Source: Micrasema longulum
Taxonomy: Eukaryota; Arthropoda; Insecta; Trichoptera; Brachycentridae
Direction of reading: 5' to 3'
Assembly: GCA_022494885.1 (NCBI GenBank)
Contig: JAGVSM010004256.1
Coordinates: forward strand, 186,001 to 250,000
DNA length: 64,000 nt
Shown: one piece after another, positions 31,936 through 42,580 of the stretch
How the letters are laid out: each line of letters starts with the position of its first letter
Position numbering within the stretch: position 1 is the stretch's first letter
Translations under genes and position numbers: made by a program
The notes under the pieces: generated by a model
Seen by the model: the letters and a program-made list of their open reading frames with translations, nothing else
Told to the model about the DNA's origin: nothing
Database searches by the model: none

Positions 31936-33217
31936 CCAATCAATCTTGTGAAATGGCTATTAACTTGGTTTTAGAAAATTGGAAAGAGGAAACCGATAAG
32001 AACATGTTCGTAATTGCAGTTTTTTTGGATTTTAAAAGAGCTTTCGAAACAATAGACCGAGAAATAATTATTAAAAAATTGAAAAAAATAGGAATAAAAG
32101 GAAAAACTATAAAATGGTTTGAAGAGTACCTTGGCGATAGATACCAAATAACGAAGGTGAATGATGAAATTTCCGAGCCCCTCAAAATTTCATTGGGAGT
32201 ACCACAAGGATCGGTTCTCGGACCGGTTTTGTTTATTATATACATAAATGATATTGTCGAAACATTAAAATATTCAAAAATAAGACTCTTTGCAGACGAT
32301 GCCTTAATATATATATCGGGAGAAAATTATAAAACAGTTATGGACAGACTAAATCATGATCTTAATAGTGTATCACTGTGGCTAAAAATTAATAAATTAA
32401 AATTAAATGTTAACAAAACTAAATATATGAATATAGGAAACAAAAGAATAGAAATTACACCATCAATTGTAATAGAAAATGAAAAACTTAATGAAGTCAC
32501 TGAAATTAAATATTTAGATGTAATGTTGGATTCAAAACTTACATTTCACCAAAACGCTAAGATGGTAATAAATAAGATTACAAAAAAAATATCAATTTTG
32601 GGAAGGATCAGAAGATTTATTGATAAGGACTCCTTCCTGCAAAACTATTTACAAAGCAAATATTGAACCACACGTTAACTACTGTAGTAGCATTTTATTT
32701 TTATCAAACAAAGAAAACATAGATAAACTAACTGTATTACAAAATAAAGCCTTTAGAATCATTTTGAAAAAAAACAGATATACGAGGGTAAAGTCGATGG
32801 TAAATGAAATGAAATTATTAACATATAAACAAAGAATATTTTACAATACAATAATATTTGTTCATAAAATTATAAACTCTAATAAAAAAACAGAATTTTG
32901 GAAAAAAATTGATCGGAACCAGCATGAACACGATCACAACACTAGAGAAAAGAACAAAATTAGACTTCCATTTAGGAAAAAGGCAAAGTCACAAAATTCA
33001 ATTTTATTTAAAGCAATTAAAAAGTATTACGAAATGGAAAAAAATATTTATGAAGAAAAAAACATATCAAAATTTAAAATAATGGTCAAGACATATGTGA
33101 TAAACAATTTATAAATTAAATATATTTGCAATGTTATAACATTTCGCCCAAAACTTATTCGATCGCGGGCATTGTCCCGGAGAGATAACAATATGAAACT
33201 AGGAAGATAAGAATAAG
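31936..33217 (+). mobile_element. LINE reverse transcriptase (jockey/CR1-type), one frameshift, with 3' UTR
   Basis: The best preserved RT in the window. In the first frame (31920-32666): NQSCEMAINLVLENWKEE, motif A AVFLDFKRAFETID, motif B SLGVPQGSVLGPVLFIIYIN, motif C RLFADDALIY (catalytic FADD), then WLKINKLKLNVNKTKYM and EIKYLDVMLDSKLTFH. At about 32635 a one-base change shifts the frame. The second frame, 32640-33114, continues CKTIYKANIEPHVNYCSSI, LQNKAFRIILKKNRYTRV and NKIRLPFRKKAKSQNSIL. The stop is followed by a ~100-bp 3' UTR with GCGGGCATTGTCCCGGAGAG and a GATAAGAATAAG end. Endonuclease and N-terminal RT are missing, so the copy cannot move by itself. A 79-bp inverted copy of its 3' end is at 37556-37634. 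Confidence 0.9.
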
Positions 33218-33560
33218 ATTTCGCTTTTCAAACATAACTTTTTTAAAGTTACACCGAGCTGCTAATTGGCTAGGAAACCTTATAAAAAATAATATTTAAT
33301 ACTATAATATGATAGATATCAGCGAGAATAATGTTTCAAGCCGTCTTAAGGGCGTTTTGCCATTAGACAGGCGCGAAGTGCATTAGTACTGATTACAGCG
33401 TGTCCTGATCATTTAATGCCTTTATTATTTTGGCTGTGTCTTGCCCGGCAAATAATACATTTTTTTGAGTAAAATAGAACCAGAATCTTGGACAACTGTT
33501 TTTGACTCGAAGGCTGCTATTAGATAAAAATCCTCAGCAAGGAAATCGATTGCAGAAATG
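33218..33560. other. No recognised feature
   Basis: AT-rich. A short segment at 33470-33550 resembles sequence at 24085-24185 (GTTTTTGACTCGAAGG..., AAAATCCT), suggesting a shared low-copy repeat. Confidence 0.25.
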
Positions 33561-33800
33561 TCCGCGTCGTAGTGCAGTGGTTACCACGTTTTCCTACTAT
33601 GTCTAAGATCCTGGGTTCGATTCCCGGGAGGGTCGACATGAAATATTTGTTCAACGGTGATTTTACACTGGTGTGTTTCATCGTTTCTGGACTGGCATCT
33701 GAAGCGTAAAACCTAACCTTCATGTGAGAGATGATTGAGATACGCTGAATTTAATTCAACAATGCTGTGTCTGATGTACCATCGGGTGCGGATAAGAGTT
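33561..33800 (+). mobile_element. SINE family 3, head plus body
   Basis: The tRNA-like head CCGCGTCGTAGTGCAGTGG, TTACCACG and GGGTTCGATTCCCGGGAGG is followed by GTCGACATGAAATATTTG, CTGGACTGGCATCTGAAGCG and TAAAACC, then GTACCATCGGGTGCGGATA. It is the most complete copy and defines the family used for the fragments listed elsewhere. Confidence 0.7.
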
Positions 33801-34135
33801 TGACGATTTTTTTATTGTTTATTACGTCAACGCTAAAATATAGCTGTTTCAATTATTTTACTACTTAACTTAATTATACATTTTTATACATAAATAAACA
33901 TAGTTGTTAGAAGTTATAATTTTGAAAAAAATATCTACAAAATTTTTCTTCGTTTTTATCCCATTCACATCGACGCGACGCTAAAAGGATAAGAGACTGA
34001 TTTGCTACTGAAGCCAAAATTTAGTCATATAATATGAATATATTTAAAGTAAAAGTAATAGTCTTATTTTCTTATTAAAAAACTTTTATATAGATAAAAT
34101 TGAGTTTTTTATTTTATTTTCATGTGTATTTGATA

Positions 34136-34272
34136 CAAATTTTCGTTTTTTAGTACACATTTTTGGTTAGCCAGTCTGTTATTTGGTTAGCAAGAAGATA
34201 TTGTTTTTAGCAATAAGTTCGCCAAAGTACTTATTTTTTGTACTTGAAATTTTGAGTAAATAAAATAGTAGT
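34136..34272 (+). repeat. LINE 3'-end piece with ATTG hairpin, copy 1
   Basis: TTTTGGTTAGCCAGTCTG, GGTTAGCAAGAAGATATTG, TTTTTAGCAATAAGTTCGCC and AAAGTACTTATTTTTTGTAC, ending TAAATAAAATAG. The same order occurs at 38530-38655. The hairpin ATTGTT/AGCAAT is at 34200-34214. Confidence 0.55.
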
Positions 34273-34799
34273 AGCAAAATATTTAGAACTTAAATTAGTG
34301 GTTAAAAAAATAAACAGTTAAAATGAATTAAACTGTAAACAAAAGACTAAAGCATCAGGAGTCGGGATATTATTAACGATATCGATTAATAATGACACCA
34401 AAAATTAAGTACATTTGAAAAATCTCTGGCATCTGGCTACATCTCCTCCCCCAGGAGCAACTTTGTCTCACTTGTAGGGTTGGGTGGGGGGGGGGGACAA
34501 TGACACGAGCAAGGCAAAAGTGTAAGCCCTTGAAAAACACTGCTTAACCGTTATTTTAGAAACCGTTATTTTAGAAGCCGTTTAATTTGTGAAATGGTAA
34601 ATGTAACTGATCTCCTATGAAATAACCGAAACGGCTATTTTAAGTACATATACATTGTATAATGTACACATACCACTTTTATTTGAATTTTACTATGCAA
34701 AACGGGTTATAATTCTTATTCAAGTATAAATTGCTATGCCTAGATGAAAAAACACCGATCAATTCATGAAAAAGAACTGTTTATTAACAGTTTTTTTCC
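34273..34799. other. No gene; contains a 13-base G-run
   Basis: GGGTTGGGTGGGGG and further Gs lie at about 34477-34497, next to CTCCTCCCCCAGGAGC. It could form a G-quadruplex on the plus strand. CCGTTATTTTAGAA is duplicated at about 34550 and 34564. Confidence 0.35.
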
Positions 34800-35330
34800 A
34801 TTTTTATATTCTCTGATTATTATTTGATTACGTAATAATTAGGAATTATACCCGCAATATACTTTGCCTATTTCGCGCCCTCGGTAGAGCAAATAAATTA
34901 TATATAAAAGTTCTTTGAGTAAAATTCAACTTAGTTAAAATATTTTTTCGTCGTGTTTTCTTATTAAAACTCATAAAACTGTAGAAAGGAAAATAACGAC
35001 ACTAAAGTGCATGTTAAATTTCTTCGTAGGGGGAAATCTTGCATACAATTTAAGCTTCCATTTTAATATTACGCTCAGTTTTCAGCGCATACTATTAATA
35101 TTAATCCCACAGGTAGGCGCGAAATTGCATCCCACACCTAAGCCATTTAATTTAGTGTATTTCAGAGCGAGGGAGAAAATATAGCCAACGGTTTAGTTAA
35201 TTATGCCCTGTGAATGCAAATTAGGTGTAAAATGTTCCGGTCGCTCGAACCAAAGGCTAAGTTATGAAGAGGAATTAGGTTTGCGTCGCGTCGTATGTTG
35301 TGAATTACCTGGCGCCATATAAATAATTCA
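34800..35330. other. Low-repeat, homeodomain-site-rich stretch; possible conserved non-coding element
   Basis: No repeat-family piece was seen in this interval. It contains ACGTAATAATTAGGAATTAT, GAATGCAAATTAGG (a perfect POU octamer ATGCAAAT at about 35213), several ATTA/TAAT cores, and mixed GC content without a coding frame. It might be an enhancer; comparative data are lacking. Confidence 0.2.
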
Positions 35331-35348
35331 TCAAACAATTAAGAGACC

Positions 35349-35592
35349 ATTAATGTTTACATGTAAGAGGTCTCGGGTTCGATTCCCGACATGGTTGATA
35401 TGAAATATTAATTTAAAAGGATGTTTTCTTACTGCATTATTTTATAGTCCCTGGACTGGTACCTAAAGCGTAAGACTGATCATCTTAACTTCATGTAACA
35501 AAAATGATCAAGATAAGCTGCGATTGGTGTACCAATGCAGTTCCCTATGCACCATTAGGTGCGGAAAGGACATGATGATGATGAAAATTTAC
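35349..35592 (+). mobile_element. SINE family 3, nearly full body, degraded head
   Basis: GAGGTCTCGGGTTCGATTCC, CGACATGGTTGATATGAAAT, ATAGTCCCTGGACTGGTACC, TAAAGCGTAAGACTGATCAT, CAATGCAGTTCCCTATGC and ACCATTAGGTGCGGAAAGG, ending ATGATGATGATG. The first 30 bases of the head are degraded. Confidence 0.7.
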
Positions 35593-36192
35593 GTGTTTAT
35601 TAATTTCTAGAAAAAACAGGTAGTTTGAGATAAGGATTGCTAAAAAAGCTCATGGTAAAAATTTAACACTACTATATAAGGCTCCAATAGTCAAAAATAT
35701 ATTTAATTTTTGTGTGTTTTTCGAACGAGATTGTAGTTTTCCAGTTAATATATTCATTAAGATGCCTAGTCGTGTACGAGCATTGTTGTTGGCAGTCATC
35801 CTATTTATTCAAATACAATAAATAAACAACAATATTGTGGACATACAAGAGAAATTGACCAAGTGACAAAATCAATAATATTCAGGGGAGCCATTTGAGT
35901 GTTTTTCTAGAGTTCAATTGCTTTTCAAAAATCAGAATTTTCAAGTGGGTGGTTGGTAATTAAACATTATATGTACGGTACTTCCAACTTTAATGTAAAG
36001 TACAAACGTACTTCAAAAACATTATCACTTTTAAATTTTAAAAAAAAAGAAAAACTTAGTCAATTATGCCTGTAAAATTTGTCATGAAATTTTGCAGATA
36101 ATCATTTTTGTTTCGTTCATTGAGGGAGGTAGTATTTTATATTTATTTTATTTTATAAATTAAGTTTTTGGGATTTTAAAACATTTATAAAG
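35593..36192. other. No recognised feature
   Basis: AT-rich DNA without repeat-family matches. Confidence 0.35.
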
Positions 36193-36344
36193 TTTTTTAT
36201 TATATAAATAAAACACGAGTGATACTTTAATCCACAAATTTGGAATATCCAGTGACCGGTTTCATCGCTTTCGCGACATCTTCGAGACTGGTGGATTAAA
36301 GTTTGTGGATTAAAGTATCACTCGTGTTTTATTTATATAATAAA
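36193..36344. repeat. Foldback element with hammerhead-like centre, copy 3
   Basis: Arms of about 43 bp, nearly perfectly inverted: TTATATAAATAAAACACGAG, TGATACTTTAATCCACAAA (left) and TTTGTGGATTAAAGTATCA, CTCGTGTTTTATTTATATAA (right). In the centre, on the minus strand, are CCAGTCTCGAAGATG, TCGC-GAAA-GCGA and TGAAACCGGTCACTGG: a GNRA-capped hairpin flanked by GATG and GAAACCGGTC within an outer CCAGT/ACTGG stem. Confidence 0.7.
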
Positions 36345-37027
36345 TTACAATGAACTTCCATCAAGAATTTTCACTTACAAACTTAAATGTTTCATTTATA
36401 AAGGTTAAATAAACACAGAAATTTAAAATAAATGAAAAAGATCAAATAATTAAGAAGTGTTACGTAATAATCTAAAGAATACATTTTATTAATTAACTTT
36501 TAATTTTAAAAAAACATATCTCTTAAATACAAAACGTATACTAACTTACTAACTACTAACTCTAACTTACTCTTCACTGGTGACATTTACCTACAAGTAA
36601 AATTGACTAACTGTTACTTGGTCAGTTTTACTTGTCAAAAATCTGTGAGCTTCTATCAAATAGTCACATCTTTTAAAAACTAAATTTTTTTGGAGTGTCG
36701 GATCGACTTGGTAATTTTATCAGTCAAGCATTATGCTAATACGATATCAAAAAGTCAATAATCTCAATTTCGTCAATTTTGCAAATGGTCACTTTTACTT
36801 GTATAACCACGATATGATTGTATTTTTTATATATGTGAATACTTCGTCAATTAAGTAAAAAGCCTCAGAATAAGAAGTTAGAAGTTAAATTTCCCGGTGT
36901 ATGTTTAATGCATCTTGAGGTCTAGTGATTGTTTTAAAATAAATATTTTCCGCACATTGATGGATAGAAGTATTATTTATAATAAGTAACTGCCCAATCG
37001 AGCTGGAAGAAAAATGATGTTTATTAT
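36345..37027. other. No recognised feature
   Basis: AT-rich; ACTAACTTACTAACTACTAAC at about 36540 is a short irregular repeat. Confidence 0.35.
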
Positions 37028-37942
37028 CAGTGGCGGCTGAAGGGGTTAAAAATAGGGGGTCATTATTTTAGTTACACAAATTCACAAAATACCTCAGAGA
37101 ACGAGTTCACTTTATCTTGGCTCATAGTTTCTTAAAATGTCTTAATTCGCTTTAGTGTCGAAAAATATATTTCACTCTCAACTATTGCCATCGTAATTCC
37201 ACAAATAAAAAATACTAGTAAAACTACATTTAACTTTAAAAACACAAACAAATTACTAAAAACGTATAGAATTTAAATTTTACGAGTCAATGTAAATTTA
37301 GTGCATACGATACAGGACCCTAACAAACACTAGGTAATTGGACACATGCAAAAAGCAATAAATTTTAATAATAAATTATTCACAAAGCTTATTTCAATCT
37401 TGTAAAAAGGGACCAGAAAGTATACATTTATGTTAATCTTTTCCATTAAGAATTCGTCCTTTTTAAGTGTAGGTATGTAAAATACATGGGAATTCATTTA
37501 TCATCGTATCTCTTCCAATCTAGACCAATGCCAATAAAATATTATTATTATCAATCTTATTCTTATCTTCCTTGTTTCATATTGTTATCTCTCCGGGACA
37601 ATGCCCGCGATCGAATAAGTTTTGGGCGAAATGTTCCGATGTTTATGTACGCACGGGACGTTTTATCTCTTTCTTTCTCATTAGAAAATCTAGAGATAAA
37701 ACATTAGCTTTGGGACAGTTAAAGAAATGACCCGCGCATTCGACATTACACGAATATTTGACGGCGCACGTGCATAAAAACATAAAGAAAAATAGATCCT
37801 TATATATTTGAGTGATTGATTTTTAAGAAAATATTAGAAAACTTATATACTTTTTTATAATGTATTTTAATTAAATTAGTTCCATTGGTTGCAAATTTTG
37901 GGGGTTCATTGACCCAATGGACATAAGGGAAAGCCGCCACTA
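37028..37942. mobile_element. Non-autonomous hAT-like element
   Basis: The left end is CAGTGGCGGCTGAAGGGG and the right end AAGCCGCCACTA, so AGTGGCGGCT forms a terminal inverted repeat. The flanking octamers TTTATTAT and GTTATTTT agree at 6 of 8 positions, as expected for a decayed 8-bp hAT target-site duplication. About 915 bp, without a transposase frame. It contains the inverted LINE 3' end at 37556-37634. Confidence 0.55.
37556..37634 (-). mobile_element. LINE 3' terminus, minus-strand copy of 33130-33217
   Basis: CTTATTCTTATCTTCC, TTGTTTCATATTGTTATCTC, TCCGGGACAATGCCCGCGAT, CGAATAAGTTTTGGGCGAAA: the reverse complement of the 3' UTR of the RT-bearing LINE at 31936-33217, almost identical. 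It is an extreme 5' truncation (about 80 bp) and lies within the hAT-like element. Confidence 0.85.
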
Positions 37943-38069
37943 GTTATTTTATTTTCATGATAAGACGTAGTGTGTACACTGAAAACACACCCGTCTTTCG
38001 AAAATTCATGAAGATAACGTGGTTACAAAGACATAATTTGTAAATATGCATTAGAAAAATACCTCCATG

Positions 38070-38400
38070 AATGTAATCATTTATGTAGTCTTTATCTTCC
38101 CCGGAGTTTTTCTTCCCGTGGGAAGACGTGTTGCAATTCCCCGCAGCAGCCGAGTCAGTTTAGGAAGGGGGTGTTGACATGTAAATGAAGGGACTAGTCT
38201 CCCTCCCCGTGGAACCCCAGTAAAGGGAACGCAGTAATGAGATTGTGGAAGGCGAGTAAACTGACGGCTTCTAGCTCTACTACGGCCCGTCTCAGGAATA
38301 TAGAGGAATGTAAGATAACTTTTAGACCGTCCTAAGAAGTAATTGCGTTTTGTGAAACCATTCATTGAATGCAAAACTGGTAGAGTCTATGACATAACTT
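38070..38400. other. GC-richer block of unknown nature
   Basis: The minus-strand frame 38374-38081 is open for 97 codons, including RARSRQFTRLPQSHYCVPF and TRLPTGRKTPGKIKTT. The plus strand also reads open over parts (PGVFLPVGRRVAIPRSSR). No splice-site set or motif decides. It may be an old repeat or an exon. Confidence 0.25.
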
Positions 38401-38529
38401 TTTTATGAGAAAGCCGGCGTCAAAACTTAGGAAGTTTATCTTTTATCTATGTAAACGTCCTTCGAACGCATTGAAATCGTGTAATGAATATCATCGTTAT
38501 TTTTATTTACATTTTTACGTATAAATTTA

Positions 38530-38655
38530 GACCATTTTTTTATTTTTATCAGTCAGTTTTTTGGTTATTTGAACGATATTGCTTTTAGCAATAAGCCCGC
38601 CAAAGAGCGTTTATAATATTTTTGATACTTTAAGTTTAAAATAAATCAATAAAGA
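38530..38655 (+). repeat. LINE 3'-end piece with ATTGC hairpin, copy 2
   Basis: GTCAGTTTTTTGGTTATTTG, GATATTGCTTTTAGCAATAA and GCCCGCCAAAGAGCG, ending TAAATCAATAAAG. The hairpin ATTGCT/AGCAAT is at 38578-38592. Relative to 34200-34214, the bottom pair is kept while one arm differs (T to C). Confidence 0.55.
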
Positions 38656-38829
38656 AAAAGTGTACACGGCTTGGTGCCTTTCATGAAATCCAAATTCATT
38701 TAATTATTTACTTATTTGACAATTGTTTATAATGTATAATGTATATCTACTCGGATTTTTATAAGTTATGTAAATAAACAAATAATATATAATATATAAA
38801 TAAAAAACAGATAATCAAAAATAAACTCA

Positions 38830-39065
38830 TCATCATTCCCCTTCCGCACCTAATGATGCGTAGAGAACTGCATTGGTAAACCAATCGCAGCGTATCTTGA
38901 TATTTTTTTGTTGCTTGAAGGTAAGATGATCAGTCTTACGCTTCAGGTACCAGTCCAGGGACTATAAAATATTTTGGTGAGAAAACACACTTTGAAACAA
39001 AGGTTTCATATCAGCTATGTCGGTAATCGAACCCGAGACCTCTCGCATGGTAGGCAAACAAATAT
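38830..39065 (-). mobile_element. SINE family 3, head plus body
   Basis: Minus strand from 39065: TGCCTACCATGCGAGAGGTC, TCGGGTTCGATTACCGACAT, then TATAGTCCCTGGACTGGTAC, CTGAAGCGTAAGACTGATCA and CATTAGGTGCGGAAGGGGAA. The layout equals that at 35349. Confidence 0.7.
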
Positions 39066-40237
39066 ACTGGCCGACAAAATAAATAAACTACCTATTCAAT
39101 AATTTATTTTCGTTGATACAAATATTCAGTAATGTATTTTTTAATTCGGATTCTTTTAGACGCAAACCTTTTTTTATGCCAATAAATAATCAATCGCTAT
39201 ACCTTTTTATTTTATACTGGTAGGTTGATGTCAAATCAATAAACATATCCAAAATTTTGTAAAAAACTTATTCGAAGCCATTATGCTATCCAATCGTGAT
39301 TCTGTTCAAGATTATAAATTTTGTTTGTCAAATTATTTACCCTTGTTTTAAATTTCTAAGGTTTCGGTAAAAACATTAATTTTATTTATCATAATTAATT
39401 CTATGTAATATTATTTTCATATTCCTGCTAATTCGGATTGTGGTCCCATTCAGTAGTAGTCCTACAGACTTCATTAAGTTAAGACTGTTACTAAAGACTG
39501 ACTAAAAAAGCATTCAGTGTAAAATATTTAGTCAAATTAATTGAACGCAAACTTGAACAAATTTCTTCGAAAACACATGCAATACATTCCGGAACTTCGT
39601 CGATCATTTATTTTACGATTCCTCTTAGACGTAGAGTAGAAGATAAATGAAATAATTTGTTGTAGGTACCGAAATAATAAATCCAATAACTTAATTAACA
39701 ATGCAGGCACGCTTTGTTAAATACATTTATCATATAAATAGGTACAATACCATATTTGTTTATTTAAAAAAAAAAGTAGAATTTTCACCGTTTTGCCGTT
39801 GCCTAGCATTACCCATATTTCCATACTATAATTATAAACATCTGTAAACAAGTATGGCCAAAGAAAACTTCATTAAATAATTACTAAAATTTTCAATAAG
39901 ATTCCTAAACAGATCTCAAAGGAAAATGTTGAAGAAACTTTTAAGAAAAAAATAAATTAAATGACTTATATGTAACAAGGCTTTATATTGATTATTATTT
40001 TATGTTAACAGTCATCTATTTAATTTTTTGTATTTAAATTTTGTGAAAAAATACGAATGCTTTTAGTTCTTAATAATGTTTATATTACATTTTAAATTTA
40101 AATTATTTTTCTAACGTTTTTCTTTGTACAGGAAAAATAAGAAACCTGCTGACAAGCCGGTTTCGCGGTTTAGTGGGTTTCATTATTTTTCCATTTATAT
40201 ATTTTTTTCTGTTCATGTTTACCTTCTTAAATAAAAA
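39066..40237. other. No recognised gene; one GAAACC...CCGGTTTCG scrap
   Basis: AGAAACCTGCTGACAAGCC, GGTTTCGCGGTTTAGTGGG at about 40138-40178 recalls the CCGGTTTCG motif of the foldback elements, but no arms were seen. The rest is AT-rich. Confidence 0.3.
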
Positions 40238-40425
40238 TAAAATATATAAAAAAGCGTGTTTGTTTGTTTGTGTTTCCTGCACGTCTCAACGGGGCGACTG
40301 ATTGACAAATATTTTTGCCTAGATCCCTATTGCCGGATTGCATAGCCGGAGAGATGAGAAGTAAAATGGGTTACTTATTTTTCATCCCGAATTTAAAAAA
40401 AAGGACAATAAAAAATCATTTTTAA
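40238..40425 (-). repeat. Repeat family E, most complete copy
   Basis: Minus strand: GTCCTTTTTTTTAAATTCGG, GATGAAAAATAAGTAACCCA, TTTTACTTCTCATCTCTCCG, GCTATGCAATCC, GTCAATCAGTCGCCCCGTTG, AGACGTGCAGGAAACAC and an AAACAAACAAACACGC end. Confidence 0.55.
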
Positions 40426-40559
40426 TATATTAACAATGGGCAACATTTTTTACAAATAAGTAGGCGGTAAGATGGGATATCATAAATAATCAACTAGAAA
40501 TTAGTTCTTAATATTTCTACAATTGACTTGCTTTTTATATGGTTAATTTGGTTTGCATT

Positions 40560-40982
40560 TTGGTTTAGTAGTAGGATTTAGGATTTGTGACCGGAATAAC
40601 AATGCTACGTCGCCAAATCATGCCATTTATTTCTAGAAATGTCTACGCACAAAGCGCTTCATGATGAATAATGCAATGGTAAACAAATATTTCGTGATGA
40701 ATTTTTGCCTTCAAAATAGAAACAAAACCTTTTCTCATTCAGGTAATAATTTTTGGCCCATCTGTCTGAATTGAAACAATTTAATCGAGTTAACGATGAT
40801 GTTTTTCTGTGCATTTATAATATCTTCGCCACGTGTTCGCCCTTTCAGTGACAATAATCCTAAAAGTTCTTCAATGGGACCGTTGGTAACAGACGCGAAA
40901 AGTGAAACTTAGACTGTGTGAGCCACACTCGCGCGGCCAAAGAGCCACATGCGGCTAGCGAGCCGCGGTTTGCCGACCACTG
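40560..40982 (-). mobile_element. hAT transposase remnant with terminal inverted repeat
   Basis: The minus strand starts at 40982 with CAGTGGTCGGCAAACCGCGG, CTCGCTAGCCGCATGTGGCT, CTTTGGCCGCGCGAG, which has the form of a hAT terminus. Decayed transposase text follows: NGPIEELLGLLSLKGRTRG, EDIINAQK (about 40875-40800) and CIIHHEALCA (about 40672-40643). These resemble motifs of hAT transposases of the GTF2IRD2/ZBED type. Frameshifts and stops are present and the other end was not found. Confidence 0.65.
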
Positions 40983-41231
40983 CCATAGACTAACGAACCG
41001 TCGTATTTTTTTTCATAGCGATAGTTGAACAACCGGCCATCGATACAAGCCGAAAAAATATATCATTCCTATGGGAATTTTTTTATTGATAAACGAGAAA
41101 ACTTATTAATTTACTAAATAATTTATCTCTAATACCACGTGAGCGTACTGGTATAAATCAGTCAGATTAATTTTACCCACGCAATTAAGGTCGATAGCTT
41201 CACAAAAATCATCAACTGAAATTATTGAAGA

Positions 41232-41365
41232 AATATGGGTCCTCAAATAGTGTGTAAACCAGCCAATGATAGGTCATAAGCCTTGACTTCCACACCCTCC
41301 TTCAAAAATGTTTTCCCTCTCTGTCTGGGCTACAATCATTTGGACATCCCCAAAATACTGTTACT
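41232..41365 (-). repeat. MITE family A fragment
   Basis: AGTGTGTAAACCAGCCAATG, ATAGGTCATAAGCC, TTGACTTCCACACCC, TTCCCTCTCTGTCTGGGC and CATTTGGACATCCCC match one arm and the end of family A. Confidence 0.5.
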
Positions 41366-41699
41366 TTAAAGCTAATGAATAGGCAAAATATTTATGTAGG
41401 TACCGGTGAAGTATGCGCTGTGTAGACAGGTTAGCTTTTATTAGCTGTAAATATAAATGTATACGTATTTATTCTGCTGTGCAATAAAGGACATTCCATT
41501 GTTCCGGGGAGAACAACAAAGGGTGGGTTTTTAAGAAGAAAGTTAAATGAAAATCCTACATGTACTCATTGCGAAGCTACAACGGTGGTAGATAATAATT
41601 AATAAGGCTTTCAAAACATATTAAGAGGATATGCGGTGGAAGAGCGGTTGAATGAATAGTTATTATAATATAGTTTATTTTATGTATATATATTTATAT

Positions 41700-42030
41700 A
41701 TATTATTATTATTTTATGTCCGCTCCCTAGTTGGAGCATATGGTGTCCACAAAGACCCTACAAGCATCTCTGTCGGCTTCCAGCTCCTGTGCATCCTCCC
41801 AAGTCAGGTTCGCGTCCCATAGTTCTGACACGAACTGCCGACGAACAGTCAGCAGTGAAGGTCCAGGACGTCGAGAACCTGATGCCTAGTAAAGTAGGCA
41901 AGCGTGGTTAAGGCTCTCAGGAGGCATCAGCAGCACATGGCCCAGCCAACCGTACCTATCGCCTCCGCTTGATGACCGTTGTCACCGGAGTTTGCTGCAT
42001 CCGTTCTCTTATTACTTCATTCTTCACAAA
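41700..42030 (-). mobile_element. LINE C-terminus, decayed
   Basis: The minus strand from 42025 reads, across two frames, FVKNEVIRERMQQTPVTTV, RYRWLGHVLRMPPESLNH, GSRRPGPSLLTVRRQFVS, ELWDANLTWEDAQELEADRD and VDTICSN-stop near 41716. WLGHVLRM is the usual LINE C-terminal block. The 3' end is close to the stop. Confidence 0.75.
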
Positions 42031-42264
42031 GTCAAACTTACAAAAATATATACATAAATAGTTCAATCAGCCACTCAGCTGAGAAGCTAGGCTATTGATT
42101 AAAAGCCGGCATTCAACTGAATGGCTAGGCCGTTCGTTGAATGAATTAAGATAGCTCAACGTTCAATGTGCTGGCTGGTTGAAAGCTAGCCCTTTGGAAA
42201 CGGCCAAACCAAAAGCCGCCGGGTAAGGTTAAAATAAGTTGGGTTGAGATGAATTAAGAATAAC

Positions 42265-42580
42265 TAATGTTAGAGACGCCCCTTCTTTATTTACATTTAA
42301 GTCAAGATTGAAATGTCACTATCTAAATATTTAAATTGTTCCTTTATCCTTCTTCTTTCCTTCCCATCCCCTCTCCTCTCTTCATAGTATAGTGTTATTT
42401 TTTATAAATATATTTATTTTTGTTAATCTTTGCTTTTAATTTTTGTATAAAATTGTAAGATTCAATATGTCCATGTATTTATAATTTTCTCAAACTGCAC
42501 GGTTTGGGTAGGTGGGAAGAAATTGCCTTAAGGCAATATGCCCGCCCTTATATGTATATTTATTGTATATGTATAAAGTG
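42265..42580 (+). mobile_element. LINE 3' end, CR1-like, with TTGCC hairpin
   Basis: The coding remnant RDAPSLFTFKSRLKCHYLNI-stop (about 42270-42330) is the typical end of CR1/jockey ORF2. The 3' UTR runs to GGTAGGTGGGAAGAAATTGC, CTTAAGGCAATATGCCCGCC. The hairpin TTGCC/GGCAA is at 42523-42536. Confidence 0.65.
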
